64,000 bases of DNA, taken from Paragordius varius (taxonomy: Eukaryota > Nematomorpha). The stretch lies in the NCBI GenBank assembly GCA_964247055.1, contig OZ176052.1:620001-684000 (forward strand), in the 5' to 3' direction. Below are positions 39,501 through 51,200 of the stretch, piece after piece; within the stretch, counting starts at the first letter, position 1, and every line of letters begins with the position of its first letter. The notes below the pieces were generated by a model. That model saw only the letters and a list, made by a program, of their open reading frames with translations, had not been told where the DNA came from and did not search any database. A program made the translations under genes and the position numbers.

Positions 39501-41632
39501 ATGAATTTTATTAAATATTTATGTAATTCTGTGATTTGCGAAAATATGCTTTCTACAAAATCTTTTCTGAATTTTTTCCAAATTTTTGCAACCAACTAGC
39601 GAAAATTCATTAAATATATAGTCCTTGTATTGCCTTAATAATTTTTTGGTCTTATATTTGAATTCTAATATAGTATTTGAGATTTAAATGTAAAATAATT
39701 TCATAAAAATATAACTTACAAATATTCCCAGAAAAATCCAATAGAATTTTAATATCGTGAAAAAAGTGCTTTTGCAGCCCACCTTTAACATTTCATAACA
39801 TTTTTAATTTGTTTGTACGGGATGGCATTTTGGGTTTAGTACTTGAGCGCTTAAAGTTTTATAAATACGCTACTTGTTTAAAAATTGTTTTGTCAAAATT
39901 TATTTGTCGACTCACTTCTCCTGTAATAGATAACCTTAGAATTTTAACATTTTTGAACTTCCATAGTTTAAAATTGGGACAGCTCCAAAACAGCATTAAT
40001 CAGCTAATTATAAATAAATTATAGTGCTTCAAAATGTAACCTGAAAGCTTTCTAAAGTTAATTATTTGCATTTCTGCCTGTTATGTTTAGATTATAGATA
40101 GGGGCGAAATGAGATTTTTTTAATTTAAAATTGTTTAGAAATTGTATTTTGCACCTAAAAGGATAAAAATAGCATAATTCAGAATTATCCCAAATTATAA
40201 GATATTTGAATTTCAAATGGCCCTAAAATATAAAACTATCCCAAAAACTTGACGTGTTTATATATACAAACAGAAGTATACTTTTCGACTCAATAATACT
40301 AATGATTAAATAAATAGGTAAAGAACAAAATTATAAAACTCTGACTTATCACAGGTTCGCTGTATATAAATAAATTTTTTATTAGTAACTAAGCATAAAT
40401 TTTAGTCCAAAGATGAAAATGCTTCGCCATTCATGGTGGTTTTTCACAAATTATTTTAATACCATTGAATTTGGATTTTTATTCATAATTTAATATTAAA
40501 CAATAAATTTACTAGCGATATAAAACATTTTTTATTTTAAATGGGATGTTCAAAAAAGTGACACGCTGGGCGCATTTAATGCATAAAAAATATTATTGCT
40601 TTATTTAAGGGGTTCACAGGCTTTTCGAATTGCTTCAAATCAAATTTCACATCTATTAATCTATAGATGAGTGCAGTAAGACATAAAGCATGTCAAAAAA
40701 TATTCTTTTAGTATGAATATATCTTTTGTGATATTTTACTGACCCACACATGTGGGTGACTGCGGAAAATTTTTTTGATAAAAACGTTATTTCATGGTTG
40801 TAAACCAATATAATCAATTAATAAAGAAAATGCATGAGGTTATAATTCGTTTCTAGAAAAAATAGCTAAATAGACAGGATTGTTGGGGCACACTTTACAT
40901 TATGTATACCCAAAGCCAAATAGTCTTAACTATTTTTACATTTATAAAACAACTATCTAAGGGCACTAATAAATTAATAGTATTTACCAAAAATTAAAAA
41001 TATTTTAAAGTATATCGTTTTTGCAAAAACGATAATTTTACAGAACTTGGGTTTAATCGCAGGAACTGATAGGTGCATTCATATCTCAATGATAAAGTAT
41101 GTTTAATTTAATTGAAATAACTTTTTTGAAGAATCAAATTTTATTACACATTTACTTGTTACTTTCTCCAATCATCATCAGTAAACCTATACTAAAATAT
41201 TATTTTAATATCAATGAATGCTATAATATTTCTTTTACTTTAATTTCAAACTTGGCATCCAATCTTCAATCAGTTAACCATTTAAATAAAAAATACCATA
41301 TTATAATCCCCTTTACTTTAATACAAATATTGGGGGCATTTTTTTTCAATCAGCCTTTATTAAAATATTAATTGACTTGTATAGAATCCAAAAACTATAT
41401 TTTTTTGTACAGTCGAGTTAAAAAATTATTTAATTTTCAAAAACGATTTGAAAAAAATTATTGGGCCGAATGCAGCCCATGCTCTATACAAAACTAGGTA
41501 ATGTTTATTAAATTTGTGTAACAAAATAAGAATATTCCAAAGCTGAGCTAAAAATTTATTAATTTTTTAAGATTTTTTGAAAAATATTATTGGGTCACAT
41601 GCAGCCCACGGCCTGTACGTCGCCGACCCCTG
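36580..41632. mobile_element. Composite hAT element with 8-bp target duplication
   Basis: Left terminus CAGGGGTTGGCAACCT, right terminus (reversed) CAGGGGTCGGCGACGT. The flanking 8-mers acctagaa (36572-36579) and acctaaaa (41633-41640) agree at 7 of 8 positions, as expected for an old hAT insertion. No transposase reading frame is left. The right part holds a two-copy repeat ending in tgcagcccatg / tgcagcccacg. A LINE is inserted at 36836-39340. Confidence 0.65.
36836..39340 (+). mobile_element. Degraded LINE (endonuclease + reverse transcriptase)
   Basis: 5'-truncated non-LTR retrotransposon resembling proteins often annotated as craniofacial development protein 2-like. The endonuclease part reads RGNGTKTLGGNYKMFYSG, then EQNRRGFEPWHGGKGYG and SQIDYILV. 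Reverse transcriptase traces are PIFKGKGDI, the YADD box in WYFIYADDLIML, and CGLKVNKKKTE; the C-terminal part reads MRMLRLMCGVTRKDKVRN. The frame is interrupted by several stops and shifts, so it cannot encode a working protein. It ends in a (TTA)n tail at about 39321-39338, typical of LINEs with microsatellite tails. Clade uncertain. Confidence 0.8.
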
Positions 41633-41640
41633 ACCTAAAA

Positions 41641-42109
41641 TATCAAATAAATTAAGAGAAAAAGTAATTCCTGGGAGGAAAATGGCATCTTTATAATTAA
41701 TAACAACATATTATGCAAATAATTATTTTTAGCCTACGATTGGAATTCGAAGTCGTAGTACATCCTATAAAGTAATAGGTGGCTTTATACGAAAACAGTA
41801 ACCATTAAAATGCATACTCGCTAAGTTTGCGTTTTTCAGTTTTGAGATAAATACGTATCAAGTTGATATTAAATTGATTAATATAACCCCCAAACTAAAA
41901 CCATCCTGAGATTTATGGAATAATTTATTTTGAGTATATAATTTTGATCAGATATGTATTAGATCTGCTTTTAGGACCCCTTGAAATGACTACCTTTGTT
42001 GATTAGTTAAATCTTTTAATTGGTAAAAAGAAAAAAATGAACAAGTATATTTGAATAAAGCTCTGTTCATAATTACAAATTGAATGTTATATATAAATTC
42101 AAAAAAAAA
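41641..42109. other. Non-coding, MITE-3 scrap
   Basis: A fragment aaccattaaaatgcatact near 41802 matches the MITE-3 end. Otherwise nothing. Confidence 0.4.
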
Positions 42110-42226
42110 TTACGACACCCGGGATTCCCAGGCGGTCACCCATCCAAGTACTAACCGGGCTCAACGTTGCTTAACTTCGGTGTTCGGAAGGGAACCGGTG
42201 CTTTCAACGTGATATGAATTGTTGGA
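42110..42226 (-). rRNA. 5S rRNA copy, probably a pseudogene
   Basis: On the minus strand the body matches animal 5S rRNA through loops A-E (CACCGAAGTTAAGCAACGTT, then TTAGTACTTGGATGGGTGAC, CGCCTGGGAATCCCGGGTG), including the internal Pol III control region. A run of T follows as terminator. The two ends should pair as helix I but do not: the 5' end starts CCAACAATT where the 3' end is GTCGTAATT. The copy is alone in the window, not in a 5S array. It is either a dispersed 5S pseudogene or a transcribed variant with altered ends. Confidence 0.8.
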
Positions 42227-43559
42227 ATTTAAATGGCTTTTATATATTTACTGAAGTGCACAAGGGATATGCAGACATTGACAAGGTGGGTCTGATAGAC
42301 CATTTTCTTTATACACTTTATATGAGAAATATCCAGGTATCCGAGTTTTATTGAATTAATATATGTAAATTTTGGCCTGATAATTAGAAATAAGAAGTGG
42401 CTTTTTAAGAAAGAAACCTATGGTAATTGAGCACAGTCATCCAATTACCTAAAACAATTAAATCGACGGTCAAGCAATAATTATGGCTAGAGCCTTATTT
42501 GAAGGGTTTTTTGTTTTCAAATTTAAAATACAATTTTTTTTTAAAAAAAAATATTTTACGGGGTAATAGATCTACAGCAGCATTGAATATTTAGAAAATT
42601 ATATTAACTATGTTTCCAAATAAATACCAAATAATTCGATATTTTTAGCGAAAGATGCTTTTAATAAAACATAGGCTGTTTTTCGAAGACAGTAGTGGGT
42701 TTTCAGAAAAATACTGCGCCTGTACTGCGCCCTCTTTTGTATTGCCTTTTGAAATTAAAAATTATTTTTAAAAATATATATTAAATTCTAAAATAAATTA
42801 TTTCCTAAAAATTATTTTATTTAATATAGTACCCTCTGTGAAAATAACCCCATAATTTGTAAAGAAATGGTTAATTTGCGCTAAAAAAACTAAGATTGGC
42901 CTATTTTTAATTGGTTAATATTTTATTCTGCTAGAATTATACATTAAATTAGGTTTTGGATCGGTCAAACCGCTTAGTGCAACCTTTCGCGCAGTGACGA
43001 AACTATAAATCTCGGACTCCACCGTAAGATAAAAGCTAATGTCTCTTTCACTAAGAGCTTCTGCAAAAAGAGGTGCCACAAAATTTAAAATTAACAAAAT
43101 TAATTTATGATATTTCAATAAATGTCGGGTTTAGAAAGTTCACTTTTTATTATAATTATCAAACGGAAAATTATATAGAAAATTGTTATTACCGTAACAT
43201 TAAAATTTCATATATATGGCATATGATATGGAAATAACCCTTCAAAATTAAGAGTTTTTACGTTTTCTACACTCATTAGGTGGGAGGTATATATTTCTTA
43301 ATTTTTTGCCTAAACTTTAATATGGAATATAATATAAAAATATTACACATTAATTTTCGTTGCGTATATTGGATTGATCTTATGATAATAACAAAAAATA
43401 TTTAAATGTAAATTTTGGTGAATTTTCAATAAAGTTTTTAACGGAATAAATTATGACAATTTATGTAATGCAATATTAAATCCGTAAAATATTATGTATA
43501 TAAATGAGATTTTTTTACTTGGAAACGAAAGAGGCAACTAATAATAAAAGATTTCTTTT
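42227..43559. other. Non-coding accessory DNA
   Basis: No recognisable gene. Short GC-richer motifs (ctgcgcctgtactgcgccct near 42713) may belong to the far end of the hAT relic at 43560-44986. Confidence 0.35.
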
Positions 43560-44986
43560 ATGTAAAAATATTTCTCGCTTTTGATATTGCAAAATTATCA
43601 ATTATATCAAATCTCTCATATTCCACACTCAACAATGTTATGTCATCCAAACGATCTTGACCCATCGTCTATCGAATATATGTTAATATTAATTTCAATT
43701 CGCTGAATGACCTTTCACAACTAGCGACTGACGTTGAAATAGTTAAAGGTATTTGAAGTTTAACCCTTATATTGGGAAACACATTGTATGAAATTATAAG
43801 GGTTAACAGTTCTGACAGAGTTTTAGGTACGACATCTTTTCGACTTAGCAGAAACATCCCATGTTTCATTAAAATCTGTATCGCCTATAGATTTACAATT
43901 ATTTTTTAAATCATTAAAGTTTGTTATTACGTGTCAAATTTTCAAATTTAGCTACAAGTTTTAGTAAAGATAAGAGGTTTCCAGGTTCTGCTGAGTCATC
44001 TAGATTCATTAACGTTCAATATGTCCTCGAAAAGAAAGATTTGGGTGACTAGAATATGCGGCATAATATTTAAAAATTTCGCCATCGATCCTTCGATTGT
44101 ATGTAAGCTTTCAGAGCAGAATCAATTCCTGTTTTATTTATCAATCTTCTTTCTGCCTCTTTCCATTAGTAAAGGCTTTCCGATGATTGAGGCTATTTTC
44201 ATGATAGATTAATTTATCTTTTTCCCTTCAATAAATGCGTAGTCATGAAAGATAATGGTAAAGAATTAGATCGATTAAAAAGTAGGCAACAAAAACATAA
44301 CGTAGATCTGTTCTTTGGTGAATATAAAAGCTAAGACCTCTCAACTTCAAATCTTTCCTACGAATATTTATTTTTGTGCAAAGTTGATTAGATATTACAA
44401 GAACATTATTATTAGTAAATTTTAAAAGGCGACATCATAAAACTCTATAAGTATAGCGCTTGGAATTAGTAATGGTATATTTGTAGTTTTCTCGGATTTT
44501 AAGTTTCCTTTTACGTAACCGCTAAATTTAGGCATTAATATCTGATTGGTTATATTAATAATTTTACCTTGTTGGAGATGTAATTATCTTTGGGATTAAA
44601 ATAGATAAATTGGGTTTTAAAAATTAAATATAATTAAAATAAATATACAATTGTAAATAATAAGTATAACAGATAAGGTTTTGAACAGAGAAAGAAATTA
44701 AAATAATTTAATTAAAAATAAAAGAATTAACAATATATGATTGATAAAGAAACTTTTTTAAGCGACATGAAATTTGTTTTTTGTATAATGTTTGCTCTTG
44801 ATCCCATTTATATAATTTTTATATTATAGGGATTATTACGTAAATTGCCGAAAATTTTAATTAAAAGTTGTTATTATTTTTGTATAATTTAAATTTAATT
44901 TAAAAAAATCATTTAGGCGCCCCTAAATAACGGCCGGAGCATGATGCACCCCCTTTTCCCCTTCCCCCCTCGCTACGCCAATGAAC
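43560..44986 (-). mobile_element. hAT transposon relic with transposase C-terminus
   Basis: The minus strand encodes the hAT dimerisation region (YNVFPNIRVKLQIPLTISTS, then VASCERSFSELKLILTYIR), an in-frame stop, and TMGQDRLDDITLLSVEYERF. This matches the conserved end of ZMYM1-like hAT transposases. The terminus-like GGCGTAGCGAGGGGGGAAGG lies at its 5' side near 44965-44986. Stops and a missing N-terminal part show it is dead. The 3' terminus was not found. Confidence 0.7.
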
Positions 44987-46578
44987 TTTTCTATCAGCTT
45001 AGAATTTATCAGAATTCTGAGGTACTATAAAGGTTTGGCATAATATAAAATGTATTGGAATCTATAATTTGAAAAAATATGCGCATAAAATCTTCTTAGT
45101 AAAATCGATAATTCTTAGATGGGCGGGGTCAAAAAGTCGCACTTGACTTGTAAGTTAAGCATGGCAAGTGGAGCAAGTTTACTTAAGCCAGCAAGTACAC
45201 TTGAAGATCGGTGCTAAAAAAATACTTAAGTCTAGTCTTTTACTTATGAATGAAATTTTTTGCCATCCAATTTGAATTTTACGGAAAAATTGCTATTATT
45301 TTGAGCCAAAATTTATGAAATAAGGCACAAAAAAAAACAAATAATACAATAAGCATTTATTGAAGTTTTTTAAACTTACTGGCACGTATCTCATTTGATA
45401 TAATAGAGTTTATTAAAAATTGAGCCTAGTAAATTTTAGATTTATAAAACCATTCGCCCTTAAAACATTTTCCATTATTTTACCAGACTACTCATTTTGT
45501 TTGAAGTCCATTTGCAAATATGATGGGAGGATGTAACATATTTTATTTATAGATTATCAACATTACATTCGAAATAATTTTATGATGAAATAAATTCTTT
45601 ACATTAGTTAATTGTAAAGTGACCTTTGGCGTTTAATAAACGAAGATTTGAAATTTTACAAGATTAATATTTAATTATTAATTTTAAGAAATTTTTGAGA
45701 ATCAAATTATTTTGCGCGGAATTAATATATTTAGCATATCTTTATATGCCATGTTCTTAATATTAGCATAGTTTTTCTATAAATTTATCCCCTTTTGTAT
45801 CCATTAGCCAAAATTTGTCAAATTAACAATGTATAGCATTAACACAAGTTTAAATTACATATAAAATTTATATTTTTTACATCAATAGTTTCCAAAATAT
45901 TTTTATCCATATCTTTAAATCTGTCAAGTGTGCGCTACACCGCACTTGCAAAATCTTTAAATTTTACTTGATCATATGATTTTTTATCACCTCTCAATCA
46001 AGTTTTCTTGCCTGTCTTAAGTCGTGTAATGTTAAATTTTTTTTATCACATGAAAGCAAGCCACCCCACCCCATATTTCTAAATTAACTATCCAATGCAA
46101 GAGTGAAAAAAATCATAATATTCAGTTTTTATTTTCTGCGGTCCGCGAAGTCATTTGTGTTGGACACCCACCCTTAGAGCAGTCACCCAAAATTTTAAAA
46201 GGGCTAAAATATTATATTTACTCCTCTTAACTGCCATATTTTGTTATTTTCCTGGAGTAAGAGAACCTCAAATGTTAAGACATATCTTATTATCGTATAA
46301 ATTTTCCATTTTAGCCAAGTCCTAAATAAACTTTCGCATACATTCTTTTTCTTAAAATAATTAATATAGAATAAAACATTTAGCTCCCACCAAAAAAGAT
46401 TTTTGTAGTATAGCTAATTTTATAATTTTGATTTAGAATAATAACTTTTTAAGTGGAAATATTTTTCTTGGAGAATATCTGAAACTAATGACTAAATTTT
46501 TTTATACATCAGAATTTATTTTTATCATCGTATCTTTGACCTAGATTTTGTGCACTCTATTTTAAAAAATTATTTTAG
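44987..46578. other. Non-coding, possible further transposon ends
   Basis: GC-richer ends at 45119 (tgggcggggtcaaaaagtcg) and 46060-46075 (gcaagccaccccacccca) might bound an element of about 0.95 kb, but no target duplication was found. Another terminus-like motif, tttgtgttggacaccc, lies at 46155-46170. Confidence 0.35.
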
Positions 46579-47507
46579 GATTGAGCCGATGATGAATATA
46601 TGGATAAATTGCCCCCGCACATACGGAAAAAATTTGAACAGCGTGAAAAAGACAGGCTGGGAAAGAAAAAAGATGTGAAGGATAATACCATAATTCACCA
46701 GATAGAAAACTTAAAAAATAAAATTCAATTTTCTTTGGATCCCGATTCAAAACAAACAGATGTAGAAAATTTACAAAAAATACTTATTCAGAATATAAAC
46801 TTATTTACAAGTCGTCAAGTATTTTTTTAATAAATAATAGATAGGTCCAACAATACAACGATTTTATACATCAAATTAATAGTGAAATTTTGATTAATCC
46901 TGCACAAAATATTTATTTAGATGAGAATGATACCATCAAATTTAGAGGCAATACTTTACCAATCACCAATAAAGTTAACGATGTTACATTCGATATTAAG
47001 CCGTTGATTGCTGGTGATGTAAAAGGCAAAGACATTGAGATATCTAAATCAAAGTTGGACCATCAGAATACAAATTTGGTTTTAGATGGGAATTTTGATT
47101 GTACAATTCGAATTCCACATATCCTCCCCAATCTCCGAATATCAAATCTCAAAAATTGTAAAATCTTTATTGGACCGGTCAAAACGTCAGTTTTTGTCGA
47201 TAATTGTTTGGGATGCGATATTTCCGTTATAAGCAGACAATTACGTATCCATTCAACTCATCAAACTACGTTAAATGTTTTAACACCAAATCGGATTGTG
47301 ATTGAAGATTGTAGTCAAGTATATTTAAAACAGTTCATAAAATTATAGTTAATTTTTTCAAAGTATTCATACACTTATCCTAACTTATCAAACGATTTGC
47401 AATCAGCTCAATTAGATGATATGGCCAAGTGTGATTGGACCAAAATTGATGATTTTGATTGGATTAACCCGTTTGAAACGTCTCCCAATTTCACAATTAT
47501 TCAATAA
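46579..47507 (+). CDS. TBCC: Tubulin-binding cofactor C
   Basis: Acts in the tubulin folding pathway, stimulating GTP hydrolysis by beta-tubulin in the cofactor supercomplex and releasing native dimers (family knowledge). The coding start is ATG 46600, with an in-frame stop just upstream after an acceptor at 46577-46578. Coding pieces 46600-46818, 46845-47318 and 47349-47507 give 283 residues. The N-terminal part is a charged helical spectrin-like region (HIRKKFEQREKDRLGKKKDV, LQKILIQNINLF). The C-CAP/TBCC beta-helix domain follows (RISNLKNCKIFIGPVKTSVF, CLGCDISVISRQLRIH, IVIEDCSQ). The arginine finger sits in the conserved QLR. The end WTKIDDFDWINPFETSPNF is diagnostic. The two breaks between the pieces are only 26 and 30 nt, GT-AG, and both carry in-frame stops; see findings. 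Confidence 0.85.
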
Positions 47508-47535
47508 TTTTTTTAGAGCTTATACTATTATGATA

Positions 47536-47541
47536 AATAAA
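47536..47541 (+). terminator. Poly(A) signal of TBCC
   Basis: AATAAA 29 nt after the stop codon. Confidence 0.6.
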
Positions 47542-48266
47542 ATTCTTGTAATTGTTTAATAATGATGGAAATCGTTTCGCATTCACTAAAAAATACAATC
47601 CTGGATTCTAGAAAAGGATGCGACCGTTACTGTAATAACCTTAAAATGCGTGCATATCATGCGAATATACAAAGCTATCTTCTATTCTTTTAAAATAGAC
47701 ATTTTTAAAATAAAAAGCATTAGTCCGCTTTCTTCTAGTAACATCCTACGGCTACCTCCTCGTTAGAGTTGGGTGGATCACCTTCAATAAACTTACACCA
47801 GAGGCCAGTTTTGGATGCTTTGCAAAAACATTGACAGTGAATACCTTTCTCTCATAATGACCCCGTTGTGGGGATAAATACGTTTTTCAAAAAAATATAA
47901 CATATATATTAAATTTATTAAATAAAAAAAATTAATAAATTTAATTTACAATTTCCCTTTTTAAAATCAAAGAGGTGCATGATGATAAGCATGAGCGAAT
48001 TACTTTATAGACGCTGTTTTTGGGCTAAAAAACGGTGTTATAAATGGGATTTGCTTTACTTCCCACGAAGAGTAATCTTACAATGTATGGCATGTTAAAT
48101 GTAAAAACCTGGCTTCAACTTTTCTATATGTTTGAAATATGATAAATTTTAAGGTCCGTGGAGATTTTATGACATGCATTAATTTTGCTTTTGTTGTATA
48201 TTCATTTTTAAATATGGCAATTATTTTCGATAGAAGAAAAAAATTACACATCAATTTTATATTATA
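47542..48266. other. Intergenic between convergent TBCC and GALNT
   Basis: Apart from the small cysteine-rich frame at 47735-47851 nothing was recognised. Confidence 0.45.
47735..47851 (-). CDS. Possible small cysteine-rich exon
   Basis: A minus-strand frame of 38 codons between two stops reads HCQCFCKASKTGLWC, then EGDPPNSNEEVAVGCY and a stop. Base composition is less AT-rich than the surroundings, and five cysteines in 38 residues are unusual for random AT-rich DNA. AG sites that could serve as an acceptor lie just upstream of GGTATTCACTGT. No family recognised; no partner exons found. Confidence 0.25.
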   Translation of the reverse strand, partial: EKGIHCQCFCKASKTGLWCKFIEGDPPNSNEEVAVGCY

Positions 48267-51200
48267 TCAAAATGGCATCCAAGATATATTTGAAAAATGC
48301 CACATTTGTTCGGAATTTGGGTAGGCTAGACACGGGCTAAAACCTAATTGCCAATATGTTTGTTGCTTCGTTTGTTTATAAACCTTGGTACAAAGCGAAT
48401 TACCTTTATTCTGTAAAGTTTTCATCTGTAAAATAGTATAAAATTATTTTTTACAAGAAAGGCAGTAGAATGTATACTAATTAAATGTATTAAGAAACTA
48501 CTTTAGGGTTATGAATCCATTTTTGAGATGTTTTATTAGCTTCACAAAGTCTCAGGATAAGTCGATGAGAAATTTGAGTTGATGAAAGTCGTAATGGATA
48601 CGTATCTAAACACATGCTTTCATCTGTCCCAATTTGTCCATTATTTTTCATAATCCAATACTTATATAAATAAAATTACAGCAAAAATTAAAATTTTAAA
48701 AAAGGCAAACGGACAGTAAAAATTGAAATTATACGGACAAAACGTAGCAATATAAAGACAAATATTTTTTTCTAAAAGACATCCATACTTTTCAAAAAAT
48801 TTTCTCATATAATTTTTTCGTAATACATTCTTGATTATGTTACCAATATACATTACTCTCCTCTCTTCATAGTTTGGAACATTAAACAATTATTTATATT
48901 TTAAAAATTTGAGATTGAAAAAGTATAGTTATATTATCAATAAATATTCTTTTAGTTTACACGTTTTGTCCGTATAATTTTAATTTTTACTGGCTATAAT
49001 ATTAAAAAGTTATTAATATTATTCTGAATTAATTCTAAACGATACCTTTGTATATACATCGGACTGTGTAGAGCACGGTAAAACAGCCAAATACGCATCC
49101 AAGCCATTTATTCCAACTTTTGCGAAAATGCATTGATCACTTGCATTATGATAAAGCTTTTTTTTTGATAAAACATAATTAATTGTTTAATTTTACAGTA
49201 AAAATTGAAATTGTACGGACAAAACGTAAAAATATAAGACAAATATATCTTTATTTTTTTTAATATAACTCTTATTTAATATTGCAAAGTGTAAAGTAGA
49301 TATATATATATATATATATTACTAAAACATTCAATTTAATATATTACCATCATGATTATAGAGGAAAAATTAAGGTTTTAAAAATAATGATTGTCTTTTG
49401 GAAAAAAATATTTGTTTTTATATTTTTACGTTTTGTTCGTATAATTTCAATTTTTACTGTATATATACATGTACATGTATGATAAAATTAAAGCTTTTTT
49501 CATACCTGTCCAAAATATTGATAATCGATTGGAAAATTATTTTCTGGGTAGATATTCCGTAAATACCAACTGAAAGATTTGCACTTCAATTGATCTGAAT
49601 GCCGTAATTTAAGACGCGTTGACACGTTTACTGTTGTGTGAATTTCGCGAATATCTAAATTATCGGGGGGAATAGTATTATCAAAATTGTTATAATTAAT
49701 GAATTATATATCAAAGTTATGGTCAAAATTGCCAAATAACGATTTATGGTGTTTTAAATTGAATATACTGTATATCGTTAAAAGTAATGATAGGGGAAGA
49801 TACTTATTTTTGAAATATATAAATAAACTTGAAAGACACTACTGAACTTGATACCATTAAAAAATTATCCTGGATAAATTTTACAATTATAGGGGATGGA
49901 AAAGGGGTCAATGCATACATATGCATATCTCTTTTTTAAAATAGCTAGTATAATTGTGACAAATCAAAGTTAATTTTATTCCTTATCAGAAAGTTTTTAA
50001 ATCTTTCGGGCTGAATAAATATGGGTTTAATTAGATTAGAAAACCTCTGCATGCTAATCCTGATAATATTTTATTTAAAAATATTTGAAATGTTATACTT
50101 TAAACCTTTATTCATAAAGTATATAAAGTGCTTGTATTGATTCAACCACGTTTCCGTTAATCTTGCTAAGTTTTGACTCAGAATTCGTCGAACACCGCCA
50201 GGGAAAGTGTAGGGCGAGTTTTTGCGGAATACGTGACCTATGTGGGAACAGCTTGCAATTTGAATTGTTCCTCCACATTGCCAAACCTTAGACATAAAAA
50301 ATATATCCGATTTGTAAAATATATAATCCACTTTTATAATATAAATTTATTATCAATTTTAAATTATCAATTTTGTTTTGGATAGATATAATGAAAGCTA
50401 AATATTTACGACTACCATTATTTGCTTTAATTTACCCATGAAACTTAATATTTTTACCACTATTTTTTTAAAAAACGATATTTATTATACCTCTTCTTTG
50501 ATACATCAATAATTTTTTATTGTATTATTTTAAAATGGGAGATGCAAAAATTGAAATTCTTTAACCAAATACCCAAAGAATAGTTTAAATTCATTTGACT
50601 AGGCGGCCGATATATTTAATAAAAACACCATGTTGATCATTGTATGATAATTGTAATTAACTATACTATTTGAGCAATTTTCTAACGATATAGAAATTGG
50701 AAAATATAAACTAATTTATTAGGAAGGGAAGAGAATTCTAAACGATTATTGTATAAATAAGCCAAACATGATGTCAAAATTATCATAATTAGCATTTTGC
50801 AGTCTTTCTATTATATAGTATTAATGTAAGTGAAAACAGATAATTTTGATGCGAAAATTCTCACAAATGTTTTAATGGTATTAAAGAGTAGATACCCTGA
50901 AAGAAAGTTCGAGATTTTCGCCACCCCATATCTGCATATCTTTATCATAAGCTCCAATCTCAAAAAAATAATTGCGATCAACGGCAAACAGGCCACCCGC
51001 CATTGCTGGAGTCCTAGGTAAAATTATGCATCTTTAAAATATTTTTATGCCAAATAAAATTTATAACCTTGATATAAAAAATCAAAATTTTGTATTATAT
51101 TAAATAATTACAGTAAAACGGAATTATGCACCCCCAAGGGGGAAAAGTAGGTGACAAATATTTTTCGCTTAAACACAAATTTATACTAAAATCTAGAGAT

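Noticed and set aside
43669-43869. A host gene with the CERSFSELK motif
   Set aside because: The motif is the hAT transposase dimerisation domain, followed by a stop inside the conserved region and lacking the N-terminal domains; a dead DNA transposon.
45119-46075. A transposon bounded by tgggcgggg and ccccacccca
   Set aside because: Ends match only over a few G-rich bases and no target duplication is visible.
34706-46170. One giant hAT element bounded by ggggtgtccaacac at 34708 and its complement at 46155-46170
   Set aside because: The flanking 8-mers do not match and the subterminal sequences differ; more likely two unrelated insertions.
46762-46844. An 83-nt first TBCC intron using GTAGAA
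   Set aside because: It would remove the conserved helix LQKILIQNINLFTSRQ, which aligns well with human TBCC.
47319-47363. A 45-nt intron in TBCC as alternative to the 30-nt one
   Set aside because: It uses the same donor but a later AG; it would delete five residues (LIFSK) that align with the family's IQFAP, while the 30-nt version keeps the exact length.
48139-48324. Plus-strand open frame of 61 codons
   Set aside because: It is antisense to the last GALNT exon (48267-48425), whose minus-strand lectin motif is clear.
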